From Dryomyza anilis (taxonomy: Eukaryota; Arthropoda; Insecta; Diptera; Dryomyzidae), in the NCBI GenBank assembly GCA_951804985.1, contig OX638130.1, positions 106,404,040 to 106,468,039 on the forward strand: a DNA stretch of 64,000 nt. The letters run 5' to 3'. The position numbers and the translations under genes were made by a program. The stretch's first letter is position 1. Each line of letters starts with the position of its first letter. Positions 24,011 through 36,710 of the stretch are shown piece by piece. The notes below the pieces were generated by a model. The model was not told where the DNA came from. It was given only the letters and a program-made list of their open reading frames with translations, and ran no database searches.

Positions 24011-25259
24011 AAAAAAACTACATAAATTTTAACAATTGAATATTTTTGTGAAATCCCAAAAAAAAAGAAATATTTGAAATTTTCAATAAATTCAAAAATG
24101 TATGTTATTTATTTATACAATTTTATATTTAATGTTGCATTTAATTATTTATGCCCTCTCATATTAAAGATTTAAAGAAAAATAAAAAATGAATTTTATG
24201 CATGAAGCTTTTTGTGTGTGTGCCCCCCCCCCATTCCGTTGCCGACAGCAATTTATACAAATTAGTTAAATTCAGCAAAACCTTTCGGTTCACAAAGCAC
24301 CCGTAATCGTCATCAGGCAAAAGAAGTCAACCGGCCGCCTGAAGCTTAAAGTGCTACATTTTAAATTGCTTTAATTTATTTGTGCGTTATGTTGGAAGAA
24401 CCTAAGGTAACCATTTAATTTTACACAAAACAAATGCATAATAAACACACAGAGATATAAAAAATAAAATTTATGTCGTTCACTTTATTAACCTGCGTGA
24501 TTAAAGCTCACATCCTGCGCGCTCCTACCCAACGGAGGACTACACTTAAAAGTACAACAACAATAGCAAAAAAAAAAAAATAAAAATAAAAAATCCTCCA
24601 AAAGTCCCCACTGAAGCATATGCTGCATTTAGCACAAACAACAAAACAAAATAAAAACAACAACTGCAGTAATAGCAGAAAATGTCAAAGGCCAGAACTC
24701 AGTATATTTAAAATAAATAAACAAAGAATAAAAAGAAAAAAAAATAAAAGAAAAAGAAAAAGACAAATGTTTAATGAAGGCGTATTCAAAACCATTTCAA
24801 CATAATTTAATTTAATAAACTGCGGCGCATTAACTTCATAGCACTTACTTCATAACGCACGGCGACAACTGCCTGACGGACTGCCTGACTGATTCTGATT
24901 GCCTGGCAGGCTACTTGAGTCGCGGCAGTTACTAGGGTACCTGACGGGTTTTGACAACTTGACGGGCCTGAGGAACACACAACGTAAATGTGAGAGACAG
25001 ACGCGCGCGCACGTTTTGGCCGACCTGCCTGCTGTTTTCAATTTCAGTTAATCGCATATAAAAGTTAAATAAATTCACAGCAATATTTTTTAACAGAAAA
25101 GTGTAAGAAGAGCTCATTATACGGCATAGACTGGGGGAGGAGTAAAAGAAATAAATGGAATTTTATAAATATTTTTTTTTGTAAGAACAATAAATTATAT
25201 TTGTAAATTAATTTTATTTTACTTTTCAACACGTTTCAGAGTAAAATAAAGCACTGAAA
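24011..25259. other. gene-free spacer
   Basis: Mostly unique-looking. It holds a run of ten C at about 24225 and a GC-richer part at 24850-25030. No exon passes a plausibility check; the short frames at 24850-25117 minus show no domain. Confidence 0.5.
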
Positions 25260-26110
25260 TCTGTTTTTTTACTACCTAAATTTTGGGCAGATAAATGGAA
25301 AGAAGTAGGCAAACAAAAAAGTAATGAATACACATTGAAATCAACTTTTTAGGAAGCTGTTAGGCAGACAAAAGTGGTAGTGACAAAAAAAAACAACCTA
25401 TTTCTTACTATTAGTGTGAAAGCTAAATTGGTAGGAAAATGACAGGCAAAGGGAGGGTTTGGTAGACAATACCAGTGGAAGCAAAATGATAGACACATAC
25501 AGGGTATGTTAGACAATAAGGCAGAAGAAAAGTGCTGGGCAAAGAAAGAGTCAGTATGAGTGGAAGTTAAATGGTAGACAAAAAGTAGACAAAAGTCAGC
25601 GTACAAAACTACAGCCAATAAATTTTGGTAACCCCAGACAAAATATACGGTAGCTAACAGGGTGATAACAGGCAGACAAACACAGCAGCTTCTAAGCTGA
25701 AAATCAACTTATTTTCGGCAGGTTTACGGTAGACAAAGGTGGACTTTGTAGTAAAACCTACATGTTTGCTGTCGTAGAACAAAACTGCAGACGGCAGTCT
25801 AATGGCACTTTATAGGAATGTGAAGGCAGCTTCGTATTCAGTATAGTCTATTTTACCATGCCATGGAAACACATAAATGTTGTGTGTTATCAAATCAAAT
25901 CCAATTAAAACTGAACAAACTTGAAGCATATTATTTCGACCACTTGTTGAAAAAGATGATGTTGTATTCCAAAAATCTACAGACAAGCATTTCTAATATT
26001 TTTCATATACAATTGTTGTCTGTTTTCGACTGTATGATGCAGGCTGTTATTCATAAAATCTGCCTAATGGGACACGGCAGAATATTAGATGGCAGTTATC
26101 GGCAGACTAT
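25260..26110. repeat. diverged copies of the GGCAGACAAA dispersed repeat
   Basis: Repeated GGCAGACAAA and GGTAGACAAA phrases with AAATCAACTTATTTTCGGCA and AAAACTGCAGACGGCAG. These are shared in sense or inverse with the repeats near 3.1-4.4, 38.4-38.8 and 46.0-46.25 kb. The plus frame at 25863-26126 is not believed to be a gene. Confidence 0.55.
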
Positions 26111-26125
26111 TGATTTCTTTTTTTA

Positions 26126-26192
26126 ATACTCAGAATCTGCACAAAAAAATTTCACCAACAACAAGGATTCATCATATTGAAGATTTCTTTCA
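26126..26192 (+). mobile_element. fragment of a CACAGAAAA / CATCATATTGAAGA element end
   Basis: TTTCACCAACAACAAGGATT followed by CATCATATTGAAGATTTC matches the terminal part of the elements at 47.57 kb and (inverted) 58.7 kb. Only the terminal region is present. Confidence 0.6.
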
Positions 26193-26499
26193 TTCACCAT
26201 TTTTATTTTTTTTTATTTTTTTGCTATAATGCTATTTTCAAAGAATTCAAAACAAAAATTTCATTCATTTGCCTGCCTATAAATCTGCTTTTTTTAATTT
26301 TTTATGGAAAAAGTAAGAATTTGGGCTCAAAATAGTTTTTTTCTTCTGCAAAATTCATTTTGTAAGCAGTATTTATTCGAAAATGTATATAAGTGGTATT
26401 GCAATATCAACGAAGATATGTTGACTGATTTCAAAATGGCTTTAAAACTACTATAATAATACGAGGTAAAAATTTAAAAGAAGTGCAGAAATGTTCGAA

Positions 26500-26612
26500 A
26501 TATAAAAAGCTTTTAAAAGCTTTTTAAAAGCTTTTAAGCTTTTTAAAAGCTTTCAAGCTTTTTAAAAGCTTTCAAGCTTTTTAAAAGCTTTTAAGCTTTT
26601 TTAAAAGCTTTT
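26500..26612. repeat. short AAAAGCTTTT array
   Basis: Eight or nine nearly contiguous AGCTTTTTAAAAGCTTTC/T units of 15-18 bp. This is the densest example of the palindromic word in the window. Confidence 0.9.
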
Positions 26613-28235
26613 TGTATGTAATACAATTTTATGAATTTGGAAATGAATATCAAGCCACACTTAATAAGCACAAATAACAATAAAGCTTTGAAAGCTTTTC
26701 CATGGACAGGCTGACATTGAAAAACTTTGAAAGCACAAAAAGATGAAAGCTTTTTTGAAGCAAAATTCTATTTTAATGCAAATAATTGCGTCGATTACAA
26801 ATTCGGGATCCTTATGTGTTTTTTCCGATAATTAAAAAAAAAACGAATTTTACAAAAATATTTTGTTCGTTTAACTTGTGACAATTAAATTTTGGCTGCA
26901 AAATATTTCGATTTAAAATGCACGAAATTCAAATACTATATTAAATTTTAAAAGCTTTAGATGTTAAAAATTGTTTTTCTGATTTTTTTCTGTGCATATT
27001 TCGAATTTTGCAATTTTTATTAAAACTATATAAAAAAAATATGTTTAAAATTCTGCAGAAAGCTAAACAGCTCATCCTTATAAATATTTCATACATATAC
27101 CTATTATATTTCTAAATAAAATATGAACGAATAAAAAAAAACTACCATTAAATCATTCAAATTAACTTTCAAAAGTTTTAAATGACGTCTGCCGCATGTA
27201 TTTCAATGTGGACCCAGCGAATAAAGAAAACCATTGCGCAGCTAATTAATTAAGGTGCAAATCAACAGAGTTCTTTGATAGACACACTCGAAACTTGCTA
27301 AAGTTAAACACTATTTGTATAGGCAGTAGCCATTTCAATATCAAACAGCAACAAAATGACAGAAATTGTGAATATTCGGACAGCCGAAACGGTTTCCGGC
27401 AGGCGAGCTTTACATTGAGCTTTTAAACATAAAGCAAAATGATGAAGAAGGATGTGGCAGGCAAAAGCAAAAATTACCAAAAAAAAAAACGCAGAAAACA
27501 TTTTAAGTTAATTAAAATTTTAGACAAACTTCAAAATGTTGCAGCCTCATTAAAAATTAACAGACGTACAAAGTTTAAATAGGTAAAAGCACAAAACAAA
27601 AAAAAAAAGCTACTCAAGAAAGAAAAAAAAAACTAAAGCAGATAATCCGTCATAAAATCCATTAAAAATTTGTACTTTTTGCAAAAAGAAAAATAAGAAA
27701 GGCATTCAAATTTGTAAAAATTTGTAAAAATTGTAAATAAATATTTTAGCCAAAGTTGGTAGCAAAAATACACCATAATTGGCTAAATTTAAACAAAGTT
27801 TATAATGGATTCGGTTTTTTTTTTTTTGCACATTTGGAAATAAGTGAAACGTGCCGTTTGTTGCCTCACCTACGGCGGAGGCGTCGTCGTGACCATGAAA
27901 ATCGGCTACAATTTGAAGCGATGATGCAGCAATTTTCCGCGCAGATACGCAAATATTTGGGCATCAATTACAGCTGGGCAATAATGGCATTGATGAAATG
28001 TTTTATTGCTCAATCATGTTTGAGTTTTCCCAGGAAATTTGCTGCGAAACATTTGTAGAATTTCAAAAAAGGAGAAAAAAGAATTTAGGTTATGTAGAAT
28101 TGAGCAAAATAAAATCTGTATTAAAGAAAATACATTTAATTGAATAATGTATAGAATTGTAATGGAATTAATATATTTTTGATAATTTTAGTTGGACTTT
28201 TGCTTTTTACATTCCCAAGATGAGTTTGAATATGT
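26613..28235. other. gene-free spacer
   Basis: AT-rich sequence. A short GC-richer patch (27845-27990) carries a plus frame with an Arg run and QFEAMMQQFSAQIRKYLGIN. It is too isolated to call an exon. No other feature is seen. Confidence 0.45.
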
Positions 28236-28239
28236 ATAA

Positions 28240-29830
28240 GAGAGCTTAAAGCTTTTTGTATTCATTTATTTAAAACAATAAATTGTTTAAAATAAATTAC
28301 TGGATATTAAAAAAAAAACTATGTAGTTGTTATCAAAAAAAGAAAAAAAAATAAAACCTTTTTAGAAGATGAAAAAGTCTTTCCATATAAATGGGGAAAA
28401 GCTCTCTTAAAATGTTAAATTTTCTTCAAAAATATAAAAAATCATTCGGTTAAAATGGAAAGCTTTGAACAAATATCTCCACATGTGTCAAAACCTATCC
28501 ACATTTGTATATAAAAAAAACTATCTTTTGAAATCAAAAGCTTTTTAAAGATGCCCAAAGCAGCATATAGCTAAATCAAAAATTTACAAAAGCTATCTAC
28601 ATATGACAAAAGCTCTCTACATAAGTCAATAGCTTTCAAAAGCTCTACCCATCAGTCAAAAAAAGCTCTCCACATATATCAAAAACTATCTGCTGAAATC
28701 AAATGCCTGCCAAAGCTGTCTGTGAAAATACTACAAAAGCTTTCAAAAACATTTTTCATTCGCCATTCGATAGAAAGAAAACGTAAACGATCTCGTCACA
28801 GATTTCAAAAGCTTTCCGAGGAAGTCAAAAGCACTTAACATAAGTCAAAAGCTCTCAACGGATGTCAAAAGCACTTCATATAAGCTCTTCAGAGATATCA
28901 TAAAAAACTCTCTTAAGTTGAAAGCTTTTGAAAACTGTCCAAAGCTGCAAATGCAAAGACTTTGACTATCACTTTCAAAAGTTGCCAACAGAGGTTAAGT
29001 TGAAAAAAAAGAATTAAAAACATGCACCACGTGTTAAAAAGCTTTCGATATCAAGCAAAAGTTGTAAAAAGCTGTCAAGAGCACTTCACAGATGCCAAAA
29101 ACTCTTCATAGATGTCAACATTTTTTTCACACATGTCAAAAGCACACAACAATTGCAAAAAGCTCTCCAGAGATATCAAAATTTTTCACTTCGAATCAAA
29201 AGGTTTTAGCAGATGTCAAAAGTGCCCTTCAAAGATGTGAAAAGTGCCTTCCACAGATGCCAAAAGCTCTCCAGAGTTATCAAATGTCTCTGTTGAAGTC
29301 ACTGCTTCTAATCATATGTCCGTTGAAACTTTTCAAAGATGTTCAAATTTTGTCACATATGACAAAAGCTCTTCAGAACTACCAAAAACATTCCCTTAAA
29401 TTCGAAAAGCTTTTAGCAGATGTCAAAAGCTCTGCACAGAATATCAAAAGCAATTCACAGATGTCATAAGCTATATAGAGATATGAAAAAAATGAATTTT
29501 TAAATCAAAAGATTCTAAGAGATGTCAAAAACTCTGCACAGCGGTTAAAACACTCCGTTGAAGTAAATAGCTTTCAGTGAAAAGATTACCAACTACTTGC
29601 AGAACTTTCCAACAAAATTACAATATTTTCAAAAATAAAACCAACAAGTGTTAAAGCTTTGGAAAGTAGTTTATAATTGACAACAGATGTCAAAAGCTGT
29701 CAATAGAAATCAAACATATTAACTAAAATTCACAGAATTCAAAATGTCCAAAGCTGTCAAAAGCTGCAGAAAAAGTCAAAATAATGCAAGAGCTATCAAA
29801 AACTGCACAGCAGACAACAAATGTAAAATG
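28240..29830. repeat. degenerate ATGTCAAAAGCTCTCCACAG repeat
   Basis: Phrases of the type CAAAAGCTCTCCACATATGT and CAGATGTCAAAAGCTCTTCA recur every 20-40 bases for about 1.6 kb. The 125-codon plus frame at 29092-29469 is a product of this repeat. Confidence 0.8.
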
Positions 29831-31065
29831 TTTTTCTTTTTATTAATAAGTTCTAAACACAAAAGAACATCAAACGTATTCATATTCAAAATCAAACTCA
29901 AAGAAGAGCTTACGCGCTAATACAGCTTTCACTCAAAGCAGGCTTAAATTTCAAGTGTTATGGAAAATTTTCAATTATTTATTTTTTATTTGCAACTTGT
30001 TTCAAGCATCTTTAAAATACACCCAACCATTAGCCAAGACAATAAAAGATTTTTAAATTTAAGTTAAATATAGCAAAAAAAAGTTTTTAGAACAGAGTTT
30101 TTTTTTTGTGTTGTAAACAAAAAGGATGCTTTTAATGTTTGGTAAATTTGTTAGTTATTTTTCAGACTTATTTTTCTAAATCCTTTTTAATTTTTTTTTC
30201 TTATGCTTGCTGCTGTGTAAAATAGCCCAGTTACAGCGCTACCTGTTGTTTATGTCGCCACACATTTTTATCTGTCTCAGTGAAAGGACAACACTGAGCC
30301 AGGACACGACAAATCGTAGTAGTAAGAAATGTGTTGAAAAAGTAGAGTAAACAAATTAAGGCAGTAACATGACAGACCTGACAGCGTTGTAAGGCGATGC
30401 AGCAACAGCAGCAGATGCTCAACAGCAGATAAATTACGAAAAGTAGGTGAAGTGTAATAAATTAGAAGCGGATTTATCTGAAGCAGCACACAAAAACCTA
30501 TACATGATGCTGATGATATTTTTCAACAAATGTGATACAGCTTTTTTTATTATTGGTATATAAAAAGTATACAGGGTATTTTATACAGGAAAAGGAATTT
30601 AAGGTATGGCGCATATAAAAAAAAGAGTTCAAAATATAAAATTTTATTTCCTTTACCTTAATAGAAATACTCTATTTGGGTTATGTATTAGGGAAACCTG
30701 GGCTAAAGTGGGACATGGGGTAATGTGGGAAATTATAATTTTTGGACATGTTTTTTGCACTTCGAAAAAAAAAAAACAATTGTCAAGTGCTTCTTAATAT
30801 AACATCAAATAGTTCATCCATGATTATAATAAAATTTATACCTTTTTCTTGCATTTCGAGAACAAGTGAAAAAAAAGTTTTTTGAAAGTTTTTTTAGGGT
30901 GCTGTTATTTGTTATCCAAAAGTGTAAATTTTCGTCGTTTTTAATTAGGAAAGTATGTGGGAATAGATCTGATAATGTATATCTTTTAAAATACAAACGT
31001 ATTATTCAAATAATTTAACATTGCTAAATGGTGATAAGAAATGTTCAAATTGCGATATAGGGGTA
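29831..31065. other. gene-free spacer with AGGGAAACCTGGG repeat head
   Basis: AT-rich, with no credible exon. At about 30690, AGGGAAACCTGGGCTAAAGT followed by GGGACATGGGGTAATGTGGG resembles 53310-53340. It also shares the word used in the minisatellite that follows. Confidence 0.5.
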
Positions 31066-31069
31066 AAGT

Positions 31070-31625
31070 GGAAAACACTTACTGGGGTAAAGTGGGAAAC
31101 ACTGTCTGGGGTAAATTGGGAAACACTTTCTGGGGTAAAGTGACAAGCACTTTCTGGGGTAAAGTGGAAGACACTTTCTGGGGTAAAATGGGAGGCACTT
31201 TCTGAGGTAAAGTGGGAAACACATTCTGGGGTAAAGTGGGAAACACTTTGTGGGGTAAAGTGAGAAACACTCTGTGGGGTAAAGTGGAAAACCTTTTCTG
31301 GGATAAAGTGGAAAACACTTTTTGGGGTAAATTGGGAAACACTTTCTGGGATAAAGTGGGAAACACTTTCTGGGGTAAAGTGGAAAACACTTTCTGGGGT
31401 AAAGTGGGAAACACTTTCTGGGGTAAAGTGACTATCACTTTCTTGGGTAAAGTGGCAAGCACATTCTGGGGTAAAGTGGAAGACACTTTCTGCGATAAAA
31501 TGAGAGGCACTTTTTGAGGCAAAGTGGCAAACACATTCTGGGGTAAAGTGGCAAACACTTTCTGTGCTAAAGTGGAAAACACCTGCGGTAAAGTGGGAAA
31601 CCTTTTCTAGGGTAATGTGGGAAAA
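31070..31625. repeat. 24-bp minisatellite GGGGTAAAGTGGGAAACACT...
   Basis: About 23 copies of a 24-bp unit (GGGGTAAAGTGGGAAACACT plus TTCT), with sporadic substitutions. The period is divisible by three and the unit lacks stops in several frames. It therefore opens frames of 236 and 167 codons on the minus strand (HFTPESVF repeats) and 101 on plus. None has a credible start context, so none is called a gene. Confidence 0.95.
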
Positions 31626-32325
31626 GTAACTAAAATGTCCCACTAGCCCAATATTGAGCTGTTTTGAAAAATCGCTCAAAATCAACTTTCCGCAAATAGA
31701 AAAAGTTTGCAAAAACCAATTGAAACTAAATGCTATTTAATCGATTTTAAAATTAAGAATAACAAAAACAAAAAAAGTATTAAAAAATAATCAAATTAAA
31801 AATAAAAAAACCTAAAAATAGAATAGAAAAAGATGAACCCTTTGGCAAAGCTCATAAATAGCAATTGAAAAAGTTCAATTGAACATTATTGCTGGCAACT
31901 TTTTACAAGTTTCACCAGAAACTTTCAAGCTTAAAAATAAATGTGCTTAGAGTTCGATGTGGATACAAAAAGTTGAAAAAGAATAAAAAGATGCAGCAGT
32001 TGCAGAACAAGCAAGAACGACACAAGAGCAAAACTCAATTAACACTCGAAATTGAAGTGGACGTCCTAACAAATGAAATAAAACACTAGAGAGAATAGAG
32101 ACTGAAACGTGGAAAATGCATGAGTCAGAGGTAGAATCCGAAGCAGATAAAGATAACAACTAATTTTGTAAAAATTGGCTTTGTAAAAAAATGGAATTTA
32201 ATTGGAAAATAATGTGAGTGAAAAGAAAAATTATTTTTTTTTTTAAGAGATGAACGAGAAGTGCATTTTGGAATGAAATACAGATATAAGTGAAAAAAAA
32301 TGTAAAAGTTAGTATGATTAAAATT
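31626..32325. other. gene-free spacer
   Basis: AT-rich. Frames at 31889-32089 plus and 31947-32159 minus overlap each other and have no recognisable domains. Confidence 0.45.
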
Positions 32326-32329
32326 GCTG

Positions 32330-33475
32330 GAGCAATTTGAATACTCTCGTTTTTTGCATTTTACTTTAAAATGCTTCCCGATTTCAAAATTGTCACACTT
32401 TGCTTTTTTAAATACTGTCCGATACAACACTCTCTCACTTTGCTTTTTCAATGCTGCTTCTATTCTTTCTTCTAGATTCCAAAAGTCTCGCTCTTTGCTT
32501 TTTGAATGCTGTTCCTTGCTTCTTGAATGCTGCCTCGGTTCTTAAATGATGCATTGATTAAAAACCTTCCGCTCTTTGCTTTTTGAATGCTGCTTCGATT
32601 CCAAAACTCTCACACTTCGCTTTAAAATGCTTCCCGATTTCAAAACTCTCACTCTTTGCTTTTTGAATGCTGTCGGATTCAAAATACTTTAGCTCTTTGC
32701 TTTTCTAATGCTGCCTCGATTTAACTCTCGCTCTTTACTTTTGAAATGCTGTTTCTTCGATACAAATACTTTAGATCTTTGCTTTTCTAATGCTGCCTCG
32801 ATTCTTAAATGATGCATCGATTAAAAAACGTCCGCATTATGCTTTTTGAATGCTGCTTCGATTCCAAAACTCTCACACTTTGCTTTAAAATGCTTCCTGA
32901 TTTCAAAGCTCTAACTCTTTGCTTTTTGAATGCTGTCGGATCCAAAACTCTTGCTTTTTGCTTTTTAAATGCTGCCTCGATACAAATACTTAAGCTCTTT
33001 GCTTTCCCAATGCTGCCTCGATTCTAAAACTCTCGCTCTTTGCTTTTTAAATGCTTTTTGAATGCTGCCTCGCTACAAACACTTTAGCTCTTTATTTTTA
33101 AATACTGAATCGATTCGTAAATGATGCATCGATTAAAAAACTTTCGCTCTTTGCTTTTTGAATGCTGCTTCGATTCCTAAACTCTCACACTTTGCTTTAA
33201 AATGCTTCCCGATTTCAAAAACTCACACTCTTTGCTTTTTGAATGCTGTCGGATTCAAAACTCTCGATCTTTGCTTTTTGAATACTGCCCCGATACAAAT
33301 ACTTTAGCTCTTTGCTTTTCCAATGCTTCCTCGATTCTTAAACTCTTGCTCTATGCTTTTTAAATGCTGTTCCTTCGATACAAATACTTTAGGTCTTTGC
33401 TTTTTGAATGCTGCGTCGTTTCGTCGATACAAATACTTAAGCTCTTTGCTTTTCGATTCAAATATTCATATATCG
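32330..33475. repeat. CTTTGCTTTTTGAATGCTGC repeat with ~265-310 bp higher-order unit
   Basis: The word CTCTTTGCTTTTTGAATGCT recurs about every 50 bases. A longer order (AATGATGCATCGATTAAAAA, then TTCGATTCCAAAACTCTCAC, then TGCTTCCCGATTTCAAAA, then AATGCTGTCGGATTC) repeats from about 32544, 32809 and 33119. An inverted, diverged copy lies at 39640-39995. Confidence 0.88.
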
Positions 33476-33489
33476 AAGTAACTGAGAAA

Positions 33490-33812
33490 TCAATAATAAT
33501 AATAATAATAATAGTTTGGCGCTACAGTACTGTATAGGACTTCGGCCGAGCTCTCTCACCATTTGAGCTGTGCGTGTTATATTTGTACTCAAAGTGGTGG
33601 GACCTACAGTTTATTGCCGAATCCGAACGGCGGGTGAGAGCTTTTCATAGGCAATGTTTTACTCTCGTAGGTTTGCCATTTACTGCCGATAGGTAGCGCG
33701 GTATAGAAAAATGTTTCTATGGAAAGATGTTGTTAGCCCCAGTCCAGGCTTGAACCGGGGACCTTTCGGCTCGAAAACCAACGCACTAACCACTGAGCTG
33801 ACGCGGCTCTTG
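33490..33812 (-). mobile_element. tRNA-headed SINE (tephritid type)
   Basis: Read on the minus strand, it begins with GAGCCGCGTCAGCTCAGTGG and TTAGTGCG (A-box-like) and carries GGTTCAAGCCTGG (B-box-like), a tRNA-derived pol III head. The body has TAGAAAAATG, CGCTACC, GGCAAACCTACGAGAG and the complement of GGGACCTACAGTTTATTGCC / GAATCCGAACGGC, a block I recall from tephritid repeats. It ends in a TAT/ATA microsatellite tail (33493-33513 on plus). It lies against the repeat domain on its left. Confidence 0.75.
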
Positions 33813-33814
33813 TA

Positions 33815-35570
33815 AATTTGTATCAAAAGCTGCTTATTTTACACGCAATCTTAAAATATGCCGTGAGTCAGCTTTTAAAATTCAATTTTATTTGAAAATC
33901 TGCCATAAGCTTTCCACCAACTTCCATATGCCTGCCGAAAATATGACCGAAATATTCTCGAATAAAAATATTCGCGCATAATGTAGATTGTTGAACGATG
34001 GCATTTTCGACCAATTTTTATTCAACTAGACTTTACATTCGTCAGTGTTTGTAAAGTGTTTGAGAAAATATCATTAAAACTATTTAAAGCACATGCGGAA
34101 ACAAGCTCAATTGAATACTTTTTGCATACCACACAAAAATAAATAAAATGCAAAACTTCTCAAAGTTCTCCAAAGCATTTGATGCAATTTTTCTTGTGCT
34201 TTTTTCGCACTAAACTTTTATGTTATTTAAGGATCTTCACGCTGTGTGACTAGTACGACGGATTTTTTCGTCGTTGTCGTCTTTTGCGACGAAATTATTT
34301 TCAAAGCCAATTATGGTGGTTATTGGTGGCTGTTGACAAACAATTCCTTCTCGCTCTACAACAAACACTAGAATTTAATTCAAAAAGTTTTGCACACAAA
34401 CAAACACAGTGGAACGAAGACGATAACGAAGAAGAAAATGCGAAGATTGCGAAGAGTGTCATATGTTTGAAGAGAGTACGTGGGGGCGAAATACGAGAAA
34501 TGCGCAAAAGCAGCAGGATCTGAAGAATGTGTTTGCAGCAGACACTTGACGACACACGTTTCAAGTGGCTGCCGTGGATACCGCCCGCTACTGCTGCTGC
34601 TGCTACTACAGTGGCTGCTCTCAATTGAATACTTAACGCCATCGAACGCCACAAGAGGGCGACACGGTCTTTGCAAGAAAAATCACAGCAAAATGCGCAA
34701 TTGTTGTAGCACGAAGAAAAGCAAAAAGAAAATGTAGCAAAAATTGGTAGTTTGAATGCATTGTCATTTTTAAAGAATTTTTTTTCAAAAGTTCTTGTTA
34801 TTGGTTTAAACATTTGTGGTGAATTTCCGGTAGACATGAAGTCATTTGATTTATCTATACTTTATAGATATATATTCTCTAATTATTAAAACTCATTATA
34901 TTTATTCTTATTCATTCATTCACTCATTCATTTAAAGAATGTATTTTTAAATCATAAATTCTTTAGGGAATATTCGTCCAAAATAATTTACTATAATTGT
35001 TTTCACGAACAAATTAAACGAAAATAAAATGGTTTTAATATTTCTACGATAAAAATGAAATCCCAATGATTCTATTGGTGAACAAAAAATTCAAATGCGT
35101 TTGAGTTCTGAGCAAATCCCAATGCAACCAATTGGTTCAAAAATAATGCCAATGACGTCGTTGGGTTCTGGTTAAATTCCAGAAGAACTAAAGATTCCTA
35201 ATCCTCAATAAAAGTTTCAATGAATTGTTTACACATAAGAACATTACACTAGTAGGTGTAAATGAATGAATTTAATAGATGTTTTAATTTATATTAAATT
35301 GTAGCTGTCAAAGCCATTACAACGAAGCTTTGTAAATGAAAATCGGACCAAAAATATCTGAGTTATTTCAATTCATAGTTTAGAAATTCATAAGGATTTT
35401 TAAAAAACCTGTTTACCGTTTTTTTTTCCCACAGAAACCGACAACGCCTAACTGGTTTATAGCACAAACCGAAAACCGTCTATTTTGTCTCGGTTAATAT
35501 ATTTTGTATATACTTTGTGATGAGCATTTTTCAGTCTCATTTGTGGATCATACCATCATATTAAGACAAC
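33815..35570. other. gene-free spacer
   Basis: It holds a fragment of the GGCAGACAAA-type repeat (33840-33970) and a GC-richer patch (34220-34740). That patch has conflicting frames on both strands, including 178 codons on minus rich in Cys, Ser and Phe with no domain. It may be regulatory, but no element could be named. Confidence 0.45.
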
Positions 35571-35573
35571 TCA

Positions 35574-36150
35574 TACCGTTGGACAACTCATACCGATGGA
35601 CACCTCTTACCAAAGCACTTCATACCAAGACATCTCATACCAAGACATCTGATACCGATGAACATCTCATACCGATGGCCACCTCATACCAAAAAACTTC
35701 ATACCAACACATCTAATACCAAGACTTCTGATACCAAGACAACTCATACCAAGGCAACTCATACCAAGACATCTCATACCAAGACATCTCATACCAAGAC
35801 ATCTCATACCAAGACACTTCATACCAAGACACCTCATACCAAGACATTTCATACCAAGACATCTCATACCAAGACATCTCATATCAAGACATCTCATACA
35901 AAAACACTTCATACCAAGACATCTCATATCAAGACATCTGAGGCAAGACAACTCATACCAAGGCAACTCATACCGATGGACACCTCATACTGATGGCCAC
36001 CTCATACCAAAAAAACTTCATACCAAGACATCTCATACCAAGACACTTCATACCAAGACATCTCATACCAAGACATCTCATACTAAGACATCTCATATCA
36101 AGAGATCTGAGGCAAGACAACTCATACCAAGGCAACTTATACCAGGACTT
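35574..36150. repeat. 15-bp minisatellite CTCATACCAAGACAT
   Basis: About 38 copies of CTCATACCAAGACAT with variants (CTTCATACCAAGACA, CTCATACCGATGGAC). The array contains a larger duplication: the closing part, GAGGCAAGACAACTCATACC, appears at about 35940 and 36110. The 5-residue periodic frames (HTKTS plus, CLGMR minus) are artefacts. Confidence 0.95.
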
Positions 36151-36339
36151 CTCATACCAAAAAACATGATATAATAACAAGGTAGAAGTATCCCAGAGCG
36201 TCTCCCACAAAATTTTCTTATCCCATACAACATTTTGACATAAGCACGGGACGTTTGACAGTATCTTCAGACGTTTGATAGTAACACGAGACGCATAAGA
36301 AGAACAGGAACTCTAATAGTTCTACCGTGTATCAGACCA

Positions 36340-36610
36340 AAATGTATTTAAAAATTTTTTTTTTTTTGATATCTTTTTTTTTTAATTTTTTTTTCGTAAA
36401 TATTTTTTTTTGATTTTATTTTTATTTTTGAAAATAAATAATATTTTTTTAATTTTTTTAAGTTTTTTTTTTATTTTTGAAATAAAAAAAAATATATATT
36501 TTTTAGCACAAACATTTTTTTATTATTTTTTTTTTCGGATTTCATTTTCGAAAAAAAAATTTTTTTTTTGAAAAATACGTAAAAATATCCATCAAATAAT
36601 TAATTTTGAA
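36340..36610. repeat. A/T homopolymer-rich low-complexity tract
   Basis: Alternating T-runs and A-runs (TTTTTTTTTGATATC, ATTTTTTTTTCG, CGAAAAAAAA) of the same style as the interiors of the 47.8, 55.4 and 58.2 kb elements. Confidence 0.8.
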
Positions 36611-36710
36611 AAAAATATTAGTTTTTTTAAAATAATAATTTATTAATCAAGCAAGCAGTATTTAACTATTAAATAACATAAATTTTATAGGAATTATAAA
36701 TATAAAGGGT

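Noticed and set aside
24215..24235. Possible telomeric or G-quadruplex significance of the C-run (and the G-run at 57170)
   Set aside because: Single homopolymer runs with no repeat pattern around them; these are more likely slippage tracts.
27756..28058. 100-codon plus frame with QFEAMMQQFSAQIRKYLGIN
   Set aside because: Only a 150-base patch looks protein-like. It begins in AT-rich sequence through a T-run, has no recognised family and no convincing splice sites.
29092..29469. 125-codon plus frame with Cys/His/Lys phrases
   Set aside because: Its pattern follows the ATGTCAAAAGCTCTCCACAG repeat; no zinc-finger spacing is kept.
31002..31712. 236-codon minus frame of HFTPESV repeats as a repeat protein gene
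   Set aside because: Explained fully by the 24-bp minisatellite. Competing frames are open on both strands and no splice or promoter signals were seen.
33735..33812. Functional tRNA gene on the minus strand
   Set aside because: A- and B-box-like sequences are present, but the acceptor stem does not close and the sequence continues into a SINE body. A shortened copy at 37.6 kb has the same structure.
34301..34837. 178-codon minus frame as a gene
   Set aside because: Cys/Ser/Phe-rich without domain or conserved pattern. Overlapping frames on both strands are equally open, and it includes a trinucleotide repeat.
35574..36150. CRISPR-like array of direct repeats
   Set aside because: Units are contiguous 15-bp repeats without unique spacers, and the sequence is eukaryotic.
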